This document shows positions 38,924 through 48,705 of a DNA stretch of 64,000 bases, piece by piece. The notes beneath the pieces are model-generated. The model was not told where the DNA came from, did not search any database, and worked only from the letters and a program-made list of their open reading frames with translations. Position numbers and translations under genes: made by a program. The stretch lies in assembly GCA_023014485.1 (NCBI GenBank), contig JAJOZX010000198.1:132501-196500 (forward strand), in the 5' to 3' direction. Origin of the DNA: Bathynomus jamesi. Its lineage: Eukaryota; Arthropoda; Malacostraca; Isopoda; Cirolanidae. Positions within the stretch are counted from its first letter, which is position 1. Every line of letters starts with the position of its first letter.

Positions 38924-39724
38924 GAATGAAAAATTATGGTAAGTAGACGTGGACTTTTTGCAAATAATATTTGTCAAATGAAATAACTCCTTTTGTTCAA
39001 TGTCTCTTTTATCTGAACTAGCCAAGAACTTATTTTTAAATTAAATGAAGAGATATAGTGTCCTTTTCCTTCTAAAGTTTAGGCCATTGTCTATATCTGT
39101 AAAGGAAAATGAAAAAAACGCAGTCAATACAAAATTCGGGAGAGATGATACGGTACAGTATGTGTTCCGCGAGCGCTTAGATGCTACAGATTCAGGTCTG
39201 GGGGAGGGAGCGGGGGGTTGAGGGAATTGGACACGAGATCTCGCTGAAAGTTCAATTCTTTTAGCAATACTTAGAAAAAAGTTCTTTTCGCAAACTGGAT
39301 GTCGTTCTTGTAGTTATCGTCTTTCTGGCAGTCCACTTTCACGAAAATCAGAAGTAGGAAATCGTTCCATTCACACTCACGAAGTTGATTTCTCTTTAGT
39401 TGGTTGGTTGGTTGTTTTGTTTTAGGTCCTACGTCCACCAGAGGGCGCTGAGACGGAAAAATAAGTCCCCTTTAATAAAAAGGAGGACCGGGTCGAGCCA
39501 AATACATCACGCGCAGCGGGCTCATCTTTGCATCCCCATCAAGTCTCTCAGACTGGCTTGGGACAGTCGTTGGCTGGGTTGACTTCCCTGATTTCTCTGT
39601 CGATAAAATGAGGGGAAGATCTTGAAAGAGTACATAACCTAAGGAGGTGTTGTCACTAAATGCGATACTTAACCTAAATATACCTATCGGGTAGGCCTAT
39701 AAATAATCGTATAATGTGGGTTAC
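38863..39724. other. No gene seen; (TA)n at 38874-38921
   Basis: Intergenic or intronic DNA with a GGTTGGTTGGTTG run at 39401-39413. No recognised frame. Confidence 0.5.
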
Positions 39725-39930
39725 GTCGTGGCCAGTGTCATAACACCGCTTCCCGTCGATCAGCGAAGTTAAGCGACATTGGGTCTGGGTAGTAGTTGGA
39801 TGGGAGACCGTTCTCCGCATCCAGATTATGTAGCGGCCCGTGGTTCGGATCCCACGTTAAGCCGTGGATCCACTCCGTCAATGACCTTAGATATTGCGAA
39901 GGAGGATAAACAACTCCATCATTATTATTA
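39725..39930 (+). mobile_element. 5S-rRNA-derived SINE, copy 1
   Basis: CGATCAGCGAAGTTAAGCGA (A box region) and TGGATGGGAGACCG (C box) are the internal promoter of 5S rRNA. A tail holds a second promoter-like GTGGTTCGGATCCCACG, then GGAGGATAAACAAC and an ATT-rich end. The 5' and 3' stem of true 5S RNA is absent. Relatives: 43560, 43727, 48500, 60410, 60560 and 61815. Confidence 0.85.
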
Positions 39931-40494
39931 ATCCTCTGACCTAACTGGGTATTAAGCGTAAACTAACCAGGATTTCGCTACTTAAATTTATTAATAATAC
40001 CCAACTCATTAATACTGTATCTACTTTATTATCTATCTTCCTCTGTATCTACTTTGTATCTATCTATCTCTGTATCTCTTTGTTCACAGCGAATTAACTC
40101 GGATTCCAATTAACGATAACTTAACTACGAAAATCCCTTACTTACAACCATTAACAATAACGTTACAGGTCAGCACTATATTTATATTATATAAACTCGT
40201 ATCAATAACTATATATGAGAGAGAGAGAGAGAGACAGAGACAGAGGAGAAAAGTTTGATAGATTATGTGTTAGTGAGTAAAAATATGCTGAGGAATGGAT
40301 GTGATACTAAAGCTGTCTGAATGTTGAATGGGGTTTTATCGTACATATTTACGAAATGAAATGAAGAGAACGTCGACTGCATAGTGAAATGATGAGGTGA
40401 AGAATGTAGTGAAAGAAAAGAAGAGGATTTGGGAAATAATGTTACAAACTAAGCCTGGTAATGAGGGAAGAGAAGATATAATTCTTTGTACAAA

Positions 40495-40680
40495 GAAGTG
40501 AGGTAAACCTTAAACGAATGATAAAAAGAAGTGAGGTAAACCTTAAACGAATGATAAAAAGAAGTGAGGTAAACCTTAAACGAATGATAAAAAGAAGTGA
40601 GGTAAACCTTAAACGAATGATAAAAAGAAGTGAGGTAAACCTTAAACGAATGATAAAAAGAAGTGAGGTAAACCTTAATA
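40495..40680 (+). repeat. 33-bp tandem repeat, six units
   Basis: GAAGTGAGGTAAACCTTAAA followed by CGAATGATAAAAA repeats with a period of 33 bases, nearly identical between units; the last is partial. Thirty-three is a multiple of three, so both strands stay open (RSEVNLKRMIK on plus). It lies within the decayed LINE. Confidence 0.92.
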
Positions 40681-40958
40681 CGTGGGGAATAAAGTTATTT
40701 CGAAAAGAAGTGAGGAAGTGCAAAAATGAGTCTGGTAGAATGACAGGGTAATACTGAAAGATAAGAATAATAATGTGGTAGTGTCAGAAGAGCAAATACG
40801 AGAGAAGTTTACCGTAAAGAGTAATTTAGTAATCTGATGATAGGTGAGGTAAATGAATTGGAAGCAAATGTGAATGCGGTTGGTTTGGGTGGTGTATGTA
40901 GAAGTGTATACCAAGGAATGGAAGACATTAAATCAGAGGAAGGTGAACGAATATACAC

Positions 40959-43300
40959 TAGGGTGGCCCACTTTTCAATTTTTTTTGAAAAGTATAGGTG
41001 ATCGTGGTTTTTCCCATTATTTGGCACTATACTAGCACATTGGTACCATTTTTACAAAAATTGATCAATATTTAGGGGTCTCGCATCGACCTTGAAATTA
41101 CTAGTTTTTTTTAAATGCGTACTTTTTAACTTTTTACTGAATCAAGATAAATCATTAAGTAGGGATGTTTTCTGAATCCTCTTAATGAGAGAAGTCGTTT
41201 GGTGTGCCTGCCAATGTCATACGACTAACGTTTTAAAGGTTGTGCCTGTATACAGGTAATACGAATGTGCTAGTATAGTGCCAATAATGGGGTAAACCAC
41301 GATCACCTATACTTTTCAAAAAATGAGTCACCATACCCGGGTGGAATGTAAGTTATAATGTATATAGTTAATTAGAAAATGCACTATGCCTGTGCCAGGT
41401 ACCTAACCTATTTCTTTTTTTGCAGATCATAACATTTTGAAATTCTGTCTGAGTTCCTCATCCTTTGTCATGGACAAATCATGACAACCATAACTGGAAG
41501 AACCCTTGAAGCTACAAATAGAGAGTCATCAAAAGGAAAGGCGAAAATAACATCGCTACCTTCTCTAAGATCGGCCTCGGAAATTTTTTTAGTTGGCCAA
41601 CCGTCGTCCTCCATCAGTGGTAGCAAATTGCCAACAACACGGCAGGTTTTGCAATACTTCTTCAGTGTTATCCAGTACACTGCTAACAGGAAAGACGCAT
41701 TCAAAGAAACCGTAAACAACGTCTTAAAGTTTTGGAACATGGCCCGCATTAAGACAATCACAAAGCTCAACTGCGAACGGAAGCTAGAGGCATTGTGGAA
41801 AGAGTGGCACTTACTCCAAAAGAGCAGAAAACGAGAAACTGACGCCGGAGGAAAACGGCAGAAGTTTTCGGACAGTGTGGACAAGCTGTGGGATATCGGA
41901 GCATCTGACGCTGTCGAAGATATAAAGAAGAATCGACTGCTGTCCGACAAGGACAAGAAAGAAGACATTGACTTCTACCTCGATCAACGTGGTCCTCGGG
42001 TGGCAACGATGAGCGGGAACGATAAAGTTTTCGCTGTAAAAAGAAAGCTACAGGAAGGAAGAAAACGTCCTCGCCAGGAGCCGCAAACCTCAAAGTGTGC
42101 ATACCAAACCGGAGATGAGGCCATGGAGAATGATGATACTGGCATGTCAGGAGAGTCGGAGACAGAACTAGCGTTCCCCCTGCCGAAAGAGCCAAGTGTG
42201 TCTGTCAATCTTCCTCGCCGCATCCTTAATGCACCTGCTGTCATGGAAGTGGCTGATCGTTTCCGCATGTCCAATAATCAGGTGCGTATTGTGTATAGTA
42301 TTCATCGATAGCGTCAGTTTTAAAGTGTCCCGTAACCCACATGTATTCTTGACAGTTTCCTTTCCACTTTCCATTCTCTACATAGGTAGTAAGCATTGTG
42401 GCTGCTATCACACGTTCGGCGGATCCACCAGCAGACCTCAATCAGTTCAGCATCTCGAAAGAAACGGCTCGCCGGGGAAGAGTGTCACATCGCCGTGAAG
42501 TGGCGACGGCTGTGAAGGACTCCTTCACGCCACCGAGGCACACTGTTGTCCACTGGGATGGCAAAATGGTCAAGGTCAGTTGATTAAGTTTTCATAGCTA
42601 TCAATTTAGTAATGAGATTCATGAAGCATAATGTCAATTAAAAAGAGAACTGAATGTGAACAAAAATAGGTTACTTTACAACCATGAAATTGAAATATAT
42701 GGCATGTGTTTCAGAACTTCCTTGGAACGGCGGACCACCACCAAGCAATTCTCATCTCCGGGGCTCCTCATTGCACAGAAGGAAAGTTGCTGTCAGTCCC
42801 AGCTGTTGCTGACGGCACCGGACTGTCGCAGGCGCGGGCAACCATACATGCTCTCGAAGATTGGGGATGTGAGGAGAGCGTCATCGGACTCTGCTACTTC
42901 CTTTCTTCCTTATTTGTCTGCTATTTGCTGATTTTTTTGAAAAGTATAGGTGATCGTGGTTTTTCCCATTATTTGGCACTATACTAGCACATTGGTATTA
43001 CCTGTATACAGGCACAACTTTTAAACCGTTAGTCGTATGACATTGGAAGGCACACCAAACGACTTCTCTCATCAAGAGGATTCAGAAAACATCCATACTT
43101 AATGATTTATCTTGATTCAATAAAAAGTTAAAAGTACGCATTTAAAAAAAAAAACTCGTAATTTCAAGGTCGATGCGAGACCCCTAAATATTGATCAATT
43201 TTTGTAAAAATGGTACCAATGTGCTAGTATAGTGCCAAATAATGGGAAAAACTACGATAACCTATACTTTTAAAAAAAAATTGAAAAGTGGGCCACCCTA
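40959..43300 (+). mobile_element. 2.3-kb DNA transposon with 370-bp palindromic inverted repeats
   Basis: Ends TAGGGTGGCCCACTTTTCAA and its reverse complement. Left (40959-41328) and right (42931-43300) repeats are about 370 bp and nearly identical. Each repeat is itself an inverted repeat: GAAAAGTATAGGTGATCGTG at its outer end faces CACGATCACCTATACTTTTC at its inner end. ATATACAC lies before the element and GTATACAC after it, an 8-bp target duplication with one mismatch. The host LINE reads through when the element is removed. A spliced transposase-like gene lies inside and is cut off by the right repeat, so this copy is non-autonomous. Superfamily not assigned; 8-bp duplication fits hAT or P-like groups. 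Confidence 0.88.
41481..42930 (+). pseudogene. Truncated transposase-like gene, three exons
   Basis: Exon 1, 41481-42281, starts MTTITGRTLEA and includes VLKFWNMARIKT, LEALWKEWHLLQKSRKRETD and VDKLWDIGASDA, ending SNNQ|GTGCGT. Exon 2, 42386-42574, runs VVSIVAAITRSAD to VHWDGKMVK|GTCAGT. Exon 3, from 42715, reads NFLGTADHHQAILISG, KLLSVPAVADGTGLSQ and DWGCEESVIGLCY, then runs into the terminal repeat. All junctions are phase 0. From memory of a family common in arthropod and cnidarian genomes, HWDGK holds one catalytic Asp and the next would follow GLCF-DTT; that part and everything after it is missing. An acceptor near 41425 (TTTTTTTGCAG) suggests a 5' leader exon. The transposase role is an inference. 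Confidence 0.65.
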
Positions 43301-43559
43301 GTATACACGCGAGCTGAAGTAAGGAGAATCAGCAGGAATTGATAAGATATGCGCAGGAGTGAAGCGATAAAATATGGTGTTTAAGTGACTATGGAAGATG
43401 GGTCAGAAAGCTTAGTAAAGTGGATGCGTTCCAGGTGACTGAACCAAAGCTGCAACTGTACCACTGTATAGAAATAAAAGTGAAAGGAGTGACTGCAAAA
43501 ATCCTGTGGGTATAAGTCATTTTAAGCATAGCTGGAAAGTATACGAAAGAGTGTTGATA

Positions 43560-43690
43560 TACGCGGAGGACGGTCTCCCATCCACCTACTACCCAGACCC
43601 AATGTCGCTTAACTCCGCTAATGAACGGGAAGCAGCGTTACGACATTCGCTATGACGTAGCCCTTGATATATAGACTAAAGTGATTACAG
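43560..43690 (-). mobile_element. 5S-rRNA-derived SINE, copy 2 (head only)
   Basis: The minus strand reads GGATGGGAGACCGTCC after AGTTAAGCGACATTGGGTCT: 5S internal promoter boxes. The 3' tail module is missing. It is inserted in, or beside, the decayed LINE. Confidence 0.78.
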
Positions 43691-43726
43691 ACTGTGGTTG
43701 GACATGATGATAATAATAATAATATA

Positions 43727-43935
43727 ATATTTGGAGTTGTTTAACCTCCTTCGTGACAGAAAAAGTTATGTAACAAAGAGGACCTACAGCTTTACGTGGG
43801 ATTCGAACCAGCTAAGGGTCGCTACATCATCTCAATGCATAGGACGGTCTCCCATCCAACTGAACGTCAATTAACCTCGCTGATACAATGGAAAACAGTG
43901 TTACGTCAGGGCTATGACGTTGCCCTGGTTGAACA
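43727..43935 (-). mobile_element. 5S-rRNA-derived SINE, copy 3
   Basis: Minus strand: a decayed 5S head (CAGCGAGGTTAATTGACGTT, then GGATGGGAGACCGTCC), GATGATGTAGCGACCC, GGTTCGAATCCCACG, and a tail with GAAGGAGGTTAAACAAC, followed by an AT-rich end. Same family and orientation as copy 2. Confidence 0.8.
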
Positions 43936-44540
43936 TGAAGAAGGCGGTTTCTAGTAGGCAGAGAATGCGTTGATTAAGTGTTTGCTGTGAGACGCCTGAT
44001 TAACAACCTAGTTAATAGGAAGAAATTTCTGGATTTATGGATTTAGGAACATTTATGGATCTGGAGAAAGCGTATGATAAAATGAAGAGATCTATTTTGT
44101 GGCAAGTGCGTAGAATGTATGGCGTCCGTTGGTAAATTGTTAAAAACTCATATGGGTAGCTTGTTCAAGAAGTAAAAGTGAGTTGAGTGATTGGTTCATT
44201 ATTAACGTTGGAGTACGATAGGGATGTGTGATGTCACCATGACTGTTTAATGTTCATATGGTTGGTGTAATGAGCGAGATGAAAGCAAGAATGCTAGTGA
44301 AAGGAGTAATGTTTTGGGAAACGCGTGGAGTGAAAGTTATCCGAGATGAGAATGGAGGATAGTATGCTACGCTGGTGTGGTCATCTGGAAGGAAGGACTA
44401 ATGAAAGAATTGTGAAAAAGTTGTATAATAGCGAGTACGTAGGCATGAGAAGTAAGGAAGATAGCTTAAAAAAAAAAGGAGTACAATTAGTGAATGTTTG
44501 AATGAAAGTGGAGTTGATAAAAATATAGCATAAAAAGTTA

Positions 44541-44944
44541 AAGAGAAACAGAAAAATAGAAGCAGTTTGCGAGGCCCATAGACGTTGGTTTCACCTGAAC
44601 TACTAGTAAAGGTATACTCCCAACCTTTTCATGACAGGTAACACTGGTTCCCAAGGTTGGGGTGGTACATTATTCCCGGTGATGATCTGGTCGTATCTTT
44701 ATGTGTGTATTTATTTAAGGGTTTTCAATCCAGAGCTCCTACGTCGTGCCCACCTCATCCAGAATGGAAAATGGGTTCTAAGATGATGTATGTATGGTTG
44801 TATGTAGATATTAAAATTATCCACATCACTAATTGGCTAATGATCAGGGAAACCAACGTATTCTCCTGAACTTGAAATACAGAAAGGGAGTTTTTACAAA
44901 GTTTTTGTATTTGCTTGAATAAAGGGATCACTTGAAGATCCGTC
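44541..44944. other. No gene seen
   Basis: LINE-flanking DNA. GGTTTCACCTGAACTACTAG begins an unassigned stretch. Confidence 0.45.
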
Positions 44945-45125
44945 ACCCCAGCCTTTTTTAGTTAGGCTTATAAGGCTAACTAACGAAAATATCACGACCT
45001 AACTTAACCAGTCGTTAGGTCAACTGTACGCCTTTGACGATTGATTAGATTAGGTCGTGATATTTTCGTTAGTTAGCCTTATAAAGCTAACTAAAAAAGG
45101 CTGGGGGTGACGGATCTTCAGGTGA
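44945..45125. repeat. Palindrome family C, copy 1
   Basis: CACCCCAGCCTTTTTTAGTT faces AACTAAAAAAGGCTGGGGGT. Inside each arm, GCTAACTAACGAAAATATCA and CGACCTAAC recur. The loop is about 25 bases (GTCAACTGTACGCC). Copies: 47762-47966, a half copy at 5325-5420 and a relative at 31715-31866. Confidence 0.9.
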
Positions 45126-45279
45126 ACCGAATAAAGGGCTTAATTTCCTTATAGGCCAATAGACAAATGCTTACAGCTGATAAAATACTTCATAAATAGA
45201 ACCTATTCCCAAGATAAGTTAATTTATACACAACCCACCATCAAAACCGTCAAAACCAACAAGTAACTGAAGGTTATTG

Positions 45280-45685
45280 TACAGGGTGTCCCGTAAGTCT
45301 GGACCCATAGGGAAAAATAATAAAATTACAAAATAGTCCAAAAATTTATTTATAATATATTTTTTTATTATTTTTATTATTATTTTTATTATTTTTTTAT
45401 TATGATCTTACTCCGCTGGAGTTTTATTTGTGGGGCCACTTGAAAGCCAAAGTGTACGAGGTCAAACTTCAGAACATTTTCCACCTTAAAGCACGCATTG
45501 TGGAGGCGTGTCAAGAAATTTCTGCGACTGTGATTCAGAAAGTGCTGTCGCAGTGGAGATTACGTCTTCAACTATGTGTGCGACACAACGGCGGACACTT
45601 TGAACAGATTATGTACTAAATTTTTGGACTATTTTGTAATTTTATTATTTTTCCCTATGGGTCCAGACTTACGGGACACCCTGTA
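45280..45685 (+). mobile_element. Internally deleted mariner
   Basis: Ends TACAGGGTGTCCCGTAAGTC and the reverse complement TTACGGGACACCCTGTA. The inverted repeats extend about 75 bases into AAAATAGTCCAAAAATTTAT. 406 bp long with TA at each end. The interior keeps only the 3' end of a transposase. Confidence 0.9.
45401..45619 (+). pseudogene. Mariner transposase C-terminal fragment
   Basis: The frame reads YDLTPLEFYLWGHLKAKVY and ends RLQLCVRHNGGHFEQIMY before a stop. The third catalytic position of the family (TPLD) is Glu here (TPLE). Everything upstream is replaced by an AT-rich filler. Inactive. Confidence 0.85.
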
Positions 45686-45809
45686 TAATAGACAGTTGTT
45701 AGGATTCTCAGTTATAATATGGTTTGTCGGATGGTGGTTAAAAAAAGTGTTATGTTGGTTTTTGAACATCAGTAGCTTTTTATTTAAACCTTTCATTTTT
45801 TCCGAACAG

Positions 45810-45898
45810 TTACTCCATTATGAAGAAATTCACTCGTTTCTGATGAACGTCTTGGAATTGTGGATTCAACAAAATTTTAGTTCCCTCTGCAGGAAAGT
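45810..45898 (+). CDS. Candidate host exon (penultimate)
   Basis: A strong acceptor (TTTCATTTTTTCCGAACAG) is followed by LLHYEEIHSFLMNVLELWIQ and QNFSSLCRK. The donor is either GTGTGT after 45896 or GTGTCA after 45898; only the second lets the next exon continue in its long frame. The intron to 45961 is about 63 bases, normal for arthropods. The peptide looks helical; no family recognised. Confidence 0.45.
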
Positions 45899-45961
45899 GT
45901 GTCATTGAACAATCTTTGCATTTGAAATAAAATTTTTACTTTTCCAACATTCTTGTTTCAG

Positions 45962-46061
45962 ATTTTTAGACCTGTTGCTGAATCTTCACATCCTTCCTGG
46001 ATATGAGGAATCCATCATTGATCCAAATCCGACGCCAAAACCACAAACGAAAAAGAAATGA
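45962..46061 (+). CDS. Candidate terminal exon
   Basis: After the acceptor ATTCTTGTTTCAG one frame gives FLDLLLNLHILPGYEESIID, then PNPTPKPQTKKK and a stop at 46059-46061. AATAAA follows at once. A leucine-rich start and Lys/Pro-rich end fit the C-terminus of a host protein. Its link to the exon at 35810 is possible but unproven. Confidence 0.5.
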
Positions 46062-46067
46062 AATAAA
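46062..46067 (+). terminator. Polyadenylation signal AATAAA
   Basis: A canonical hexamer directly after the TGA at 46059. A second AAATAA-like word lies near 46070. Confidence 0.5.
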
Positions 46068-47125
46068 CCCAAAATAATTCAAGTACTCAACTAGGATAGT
46101 TGGGTGAATTCCCCGCCGACCGGGGTGCTAATCTGAAGATTGCGGGCCCTGCCCCGGCTTAGCTTTATATATATAATATATATATAAAATTTTGAAAAGA
46201 TTGTGTAGTGTATGAAATGCATGTATGTGTAGTGGAGAATAGCGGAAGAAGTGCGTGTTTGAGACCATGCTAGACTGCTCACAGGGTAGATGAGACACGG
46301 AAAAAGATCAACTAAAGATGACAGTGACAGAAGAAACGGAAGTTCCAGCACTCCGTCTTCTGCCTAACGTCTACCTCCCCGGAGTACTTCCCTGGTCGAT
46401 TGGTGTCTACAATCTCCGCCTACAGTATACAAAGAGTATACACACTTTGGCTAGACACGACTGACGGGACTTACAGTCCTAGCAGAAATAATAATCTAAA
46501 TTCTATTACAATACAAAGTTTCTACAAATTCTTCCACATAGTTACGTAAATGTCGTTGAGTTGTCGGAAAAGGGACCCAAAATGTATTACATTTCAGTGA
46601 CAAGTTACTAAAATAATTAGTTTTGAATAACAACAAAACCTATACTTTTTGGTTTAAAGATACGTGTACCCATCGTTAAAGGGTTAATTTAGGTACACAC
46701 TGTTGACAATATAAGACTACTAAATAAAACCTAACCTGCGAAATGAGTTTCAATTTTGCTTTAGGAATATTTTGCTTAACAGCTGGTGTTGACTGTCGAC
46801 AGGCAATTTTGTCTTAGAGATTAAATACGGTGCGTGGTAATACTTCAGTTTTGCTTCACATTTTTAAATATTCTGATTTAAGTATACTTCTATATAGACC
46901 ATGAGAGTTTGCCCTTATGTAAAGTTTAGTTCCCACTCCATACGCTAGGTGGCGGGCGTGTAATATTCACGTGGCGGAATAACGATAAATAATAGGAAAT
47001 ATGGTTAGTTTCTTATCTTGTCATATATATATAACTAATCTTTATTTAAGCCATAGTAGTAATACATTTCTGTACCTATACTTATAAACAAATTAGTCCT
47101 ATACCTTTACCATTCATTACCTATA
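46068..47125. other. No gene seen
   Basis: Intergenic DNA. GCCCGCAATCTTCAGATTAG (minus strand, 46123-46142) with GGGGAATTCACCC is weakly tRNA-like. No credible frame. Confidence 0.45.
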
Positions 47126-47600
47126 CATTAATCACTCCGCAATTCGGAATAATAGGGGCTCAAGCCTTTCCGAATGAGGTGGAATTTTGCGAATTTCGTA
47201 ATATTTCGAAATATTCCGAATTAGATATTCCATTCTGAAAACTCGCAATGTTAACGCAATTCGTATAATGATAACGAACTGTAATTCGCAATAAATTTAT
47301 TCAATTTTACGAACATTTCTGTTGGAATTAATGAATACAAAATGTATTGTTGATTTGCTGTAATTTCTATCATATGATAACTACAGTTTAATAAAAATTA
47401 CTTAAGTTATAGATTACGAATTGCAGAATTAACATTCGGAAATGGTTACGAATTAAGCAGAATTAAGAATTAGCCAGTTACTTTTCAGAATACTTTTTCC
47501 AATTCGGAATAGTATGAATTATTACAGATTTCAATACTAGATTTCAGAACCACCAAAATATTCCAAATTACGATGAATTCCGAATTGTGGAGGATTACTG
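47126..47600. mobile_element. Pogo/Tc1-type MITE with AATTCGGAAT subterminal motifs
   Basis: The left end CATTAATCACTCCGCAATTC and the right end read inverted, CAGTAATCCTCCACAATTCG, are alike, with TA outside both. AATTCGGAAT, TTCCGAAT and ATTCGCAA words are dense through the 475 bases. Non-coding. Confidence 0.65.
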
Positions 47601-47761
47601 TACTTGAATTTACTGTTTATGCTTACATTACTGGTTTATCTTCTCTTTATGGTTTCGATAAGGAGAGTTAAAAGAAAATTTGTTATCTTTTGTATCTTTA
47701 ATAGCTAAAATACTGCAAAAGCGTATTAACATTTGTATCTAAAACCTTTGAAATGTTTTTT

Positions 47762-47966
47762 GGATCACCTGAAGATCAGGGCTCCCAGCCTTCTTTAGTT
47801 AGCTTTATAAGGCTAACTAACGAAAATATCACGACTTAACCTAACCAATCGTCAAGAACGTACAGTTGGCCTAACGATTGGTTAGGTTAGGTCGTGATAT
47901 TTTCGTTAGTTAGCCTTATAAGCCTAACTAAAGAAGGCTGGGGGCCCTGATCTTCAGGTGATCCTT
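47762..47966. repeat. Palindrome family C, copy 2
   Basis: GGATCACCTGAAGATCAGGG at the left faces CCTGATCTTCAGGTGATCC at the right. The arms contain AGCCTTCTTTAGTTAGC and CGAAAATATCACGAC. The loop holds CGTACAGTTGGCC. An almost perfect hairpin. Confidence 0.9.
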
Positions 47967-48214
47967 TTTTTTTTATCCTTCAAAACAAAAAATATATAAA
48001 AAGCCTCATGTTTAAATATAAAATATTTCTTACCATTTTGACGAAATTTCTGATTTTAAAAAATTTAAAACTATAATTTTAAATTACATTCTCCTAGTTA
48101 TGACATCTTATTTTTGTTCACATTGACAAATTAAACGTCTTATAACGTTTCTGTAAACGTTTCAGTTCTTAATAAAAAATGCGACTATAAAGTTCTTTAT
48201 AGACTGTCCTACAC

Positions 48215-48455
48215 AGAGCTCGATGGAAGCTCTCTGACACTAATAAGAGGAAACGATATAAGTGGTCCACGTGGATAAAGAACGAGTCTGATCAGTTTTG
48301 GTACTAGTTTGTCCTCTCAGATGAATCAACATTCTAGTAGCTAGCTTTAGAAGGACGGATCTGGGTTTGGAGACTCTGTGGCGATATGTCAGTGCCACAC
48401 GTCAATTTTGTTGCTTTAGGAGGGTGTTCATTTTATTATGGCAGGGCACTATACA
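48215..48455 (+). pseudogene. Tc1-like transposase fragment
   Basis: Frames give RRKRYKWSTWIKNESDQFW and FVLSDESTF (first catalytic Asp, SDES), then LEGRIWVWRLCGD and a HVNFVALGG region. This matches the middle of Tc1-type transposases. Stops interrupt it, and a 5S-SINE follows. No terminal repeats found. Confidence 0.65.
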
Positions 48456-48499
48456 CACACACTCAACCACACACAGACACCCCACACGCTCACACAAGG

Positions 48500-48705
48500 C
48501 TACGCGTGACCAATATCGTAACTAACATCGCTTCCTCTCGATCGACGAAGTTAAGCAACGCTGGGTCTGGAAAGTATTTGGATGGGAGACCGTCCTTTAC
48601 TTCCAGATTATGTAGTTGCTCGTGGTTCGGGTCCCACGTAAAGCTGTAAGTCCTTTGCATCATATGACCTTAGATGTTCCGAAGGAGGTTAAACAATCTC
48701 ATTGA
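48500..48705 (+). mobile_element. 5S-rRNA-derived SINE, copy 4
   Basis: GATCGACGAAGTTAAGCAAC, GCTGGGTCTGG and TGGATGGGAGACCGTCC are the 5S promoter region. CGTGGTTCGGGTCCCACG and GAAGGAGGTTAAACAATC form the tail. Full-length relative of copy 1. Confidence 0.85.

Larger units (their letters stand above)
40270..44540 (+). pseudogene. Degenerate LINE with nested insertions
   Basis: Broken frames on the plus strand give reverse transcriptase landmarks in order. ESGRMTG-type text is near 40730. GVKR (about 43360) and VGISHFKHSWKVYERVLIY (43507-43558, the NYRGIS..GKVYERVLI motif) follow the 2.3-kb insertion. LWIWRKRMIK/FMDLEKAYDKMKRSILW lies at 44050-44105, a GVRxGCVMSPxLFN motif at 44210-44255, and MLRWCGHLEGRTNERIV near 44360-44415. 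It is interrupted by a transposon (40959-43300) and two 5S-SINEs (43560-43935). It is an old, dead copy related to LINEs with VDQVFAVRxL text. Confidence 0.7.

Noticed and set aside
39740..39810. Functional 5S rRNA gene
   Set aside because: The internal promoter is there, but the terminal stem and correct length are missing and a SINE tail follows.
40495..40680. CRISPR-like array
   Set aside because: Units are contiguous with no spacers, and the genome is eukaryotic.
40495..40751. Protein of repeated RSEVNLKRMIK
   Set aside because: It is an accident of a 33-bp tandem repeat; the opposite strand is equally open and the surroundings are a dead LINE.
35810..46061. Joining the exon at 35810 directly to 45810 as one gene
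   Set aside because: The splice phases do not match (phase 2 into a frame needing phase 0), so at least one more exon would be needed; kept separate.
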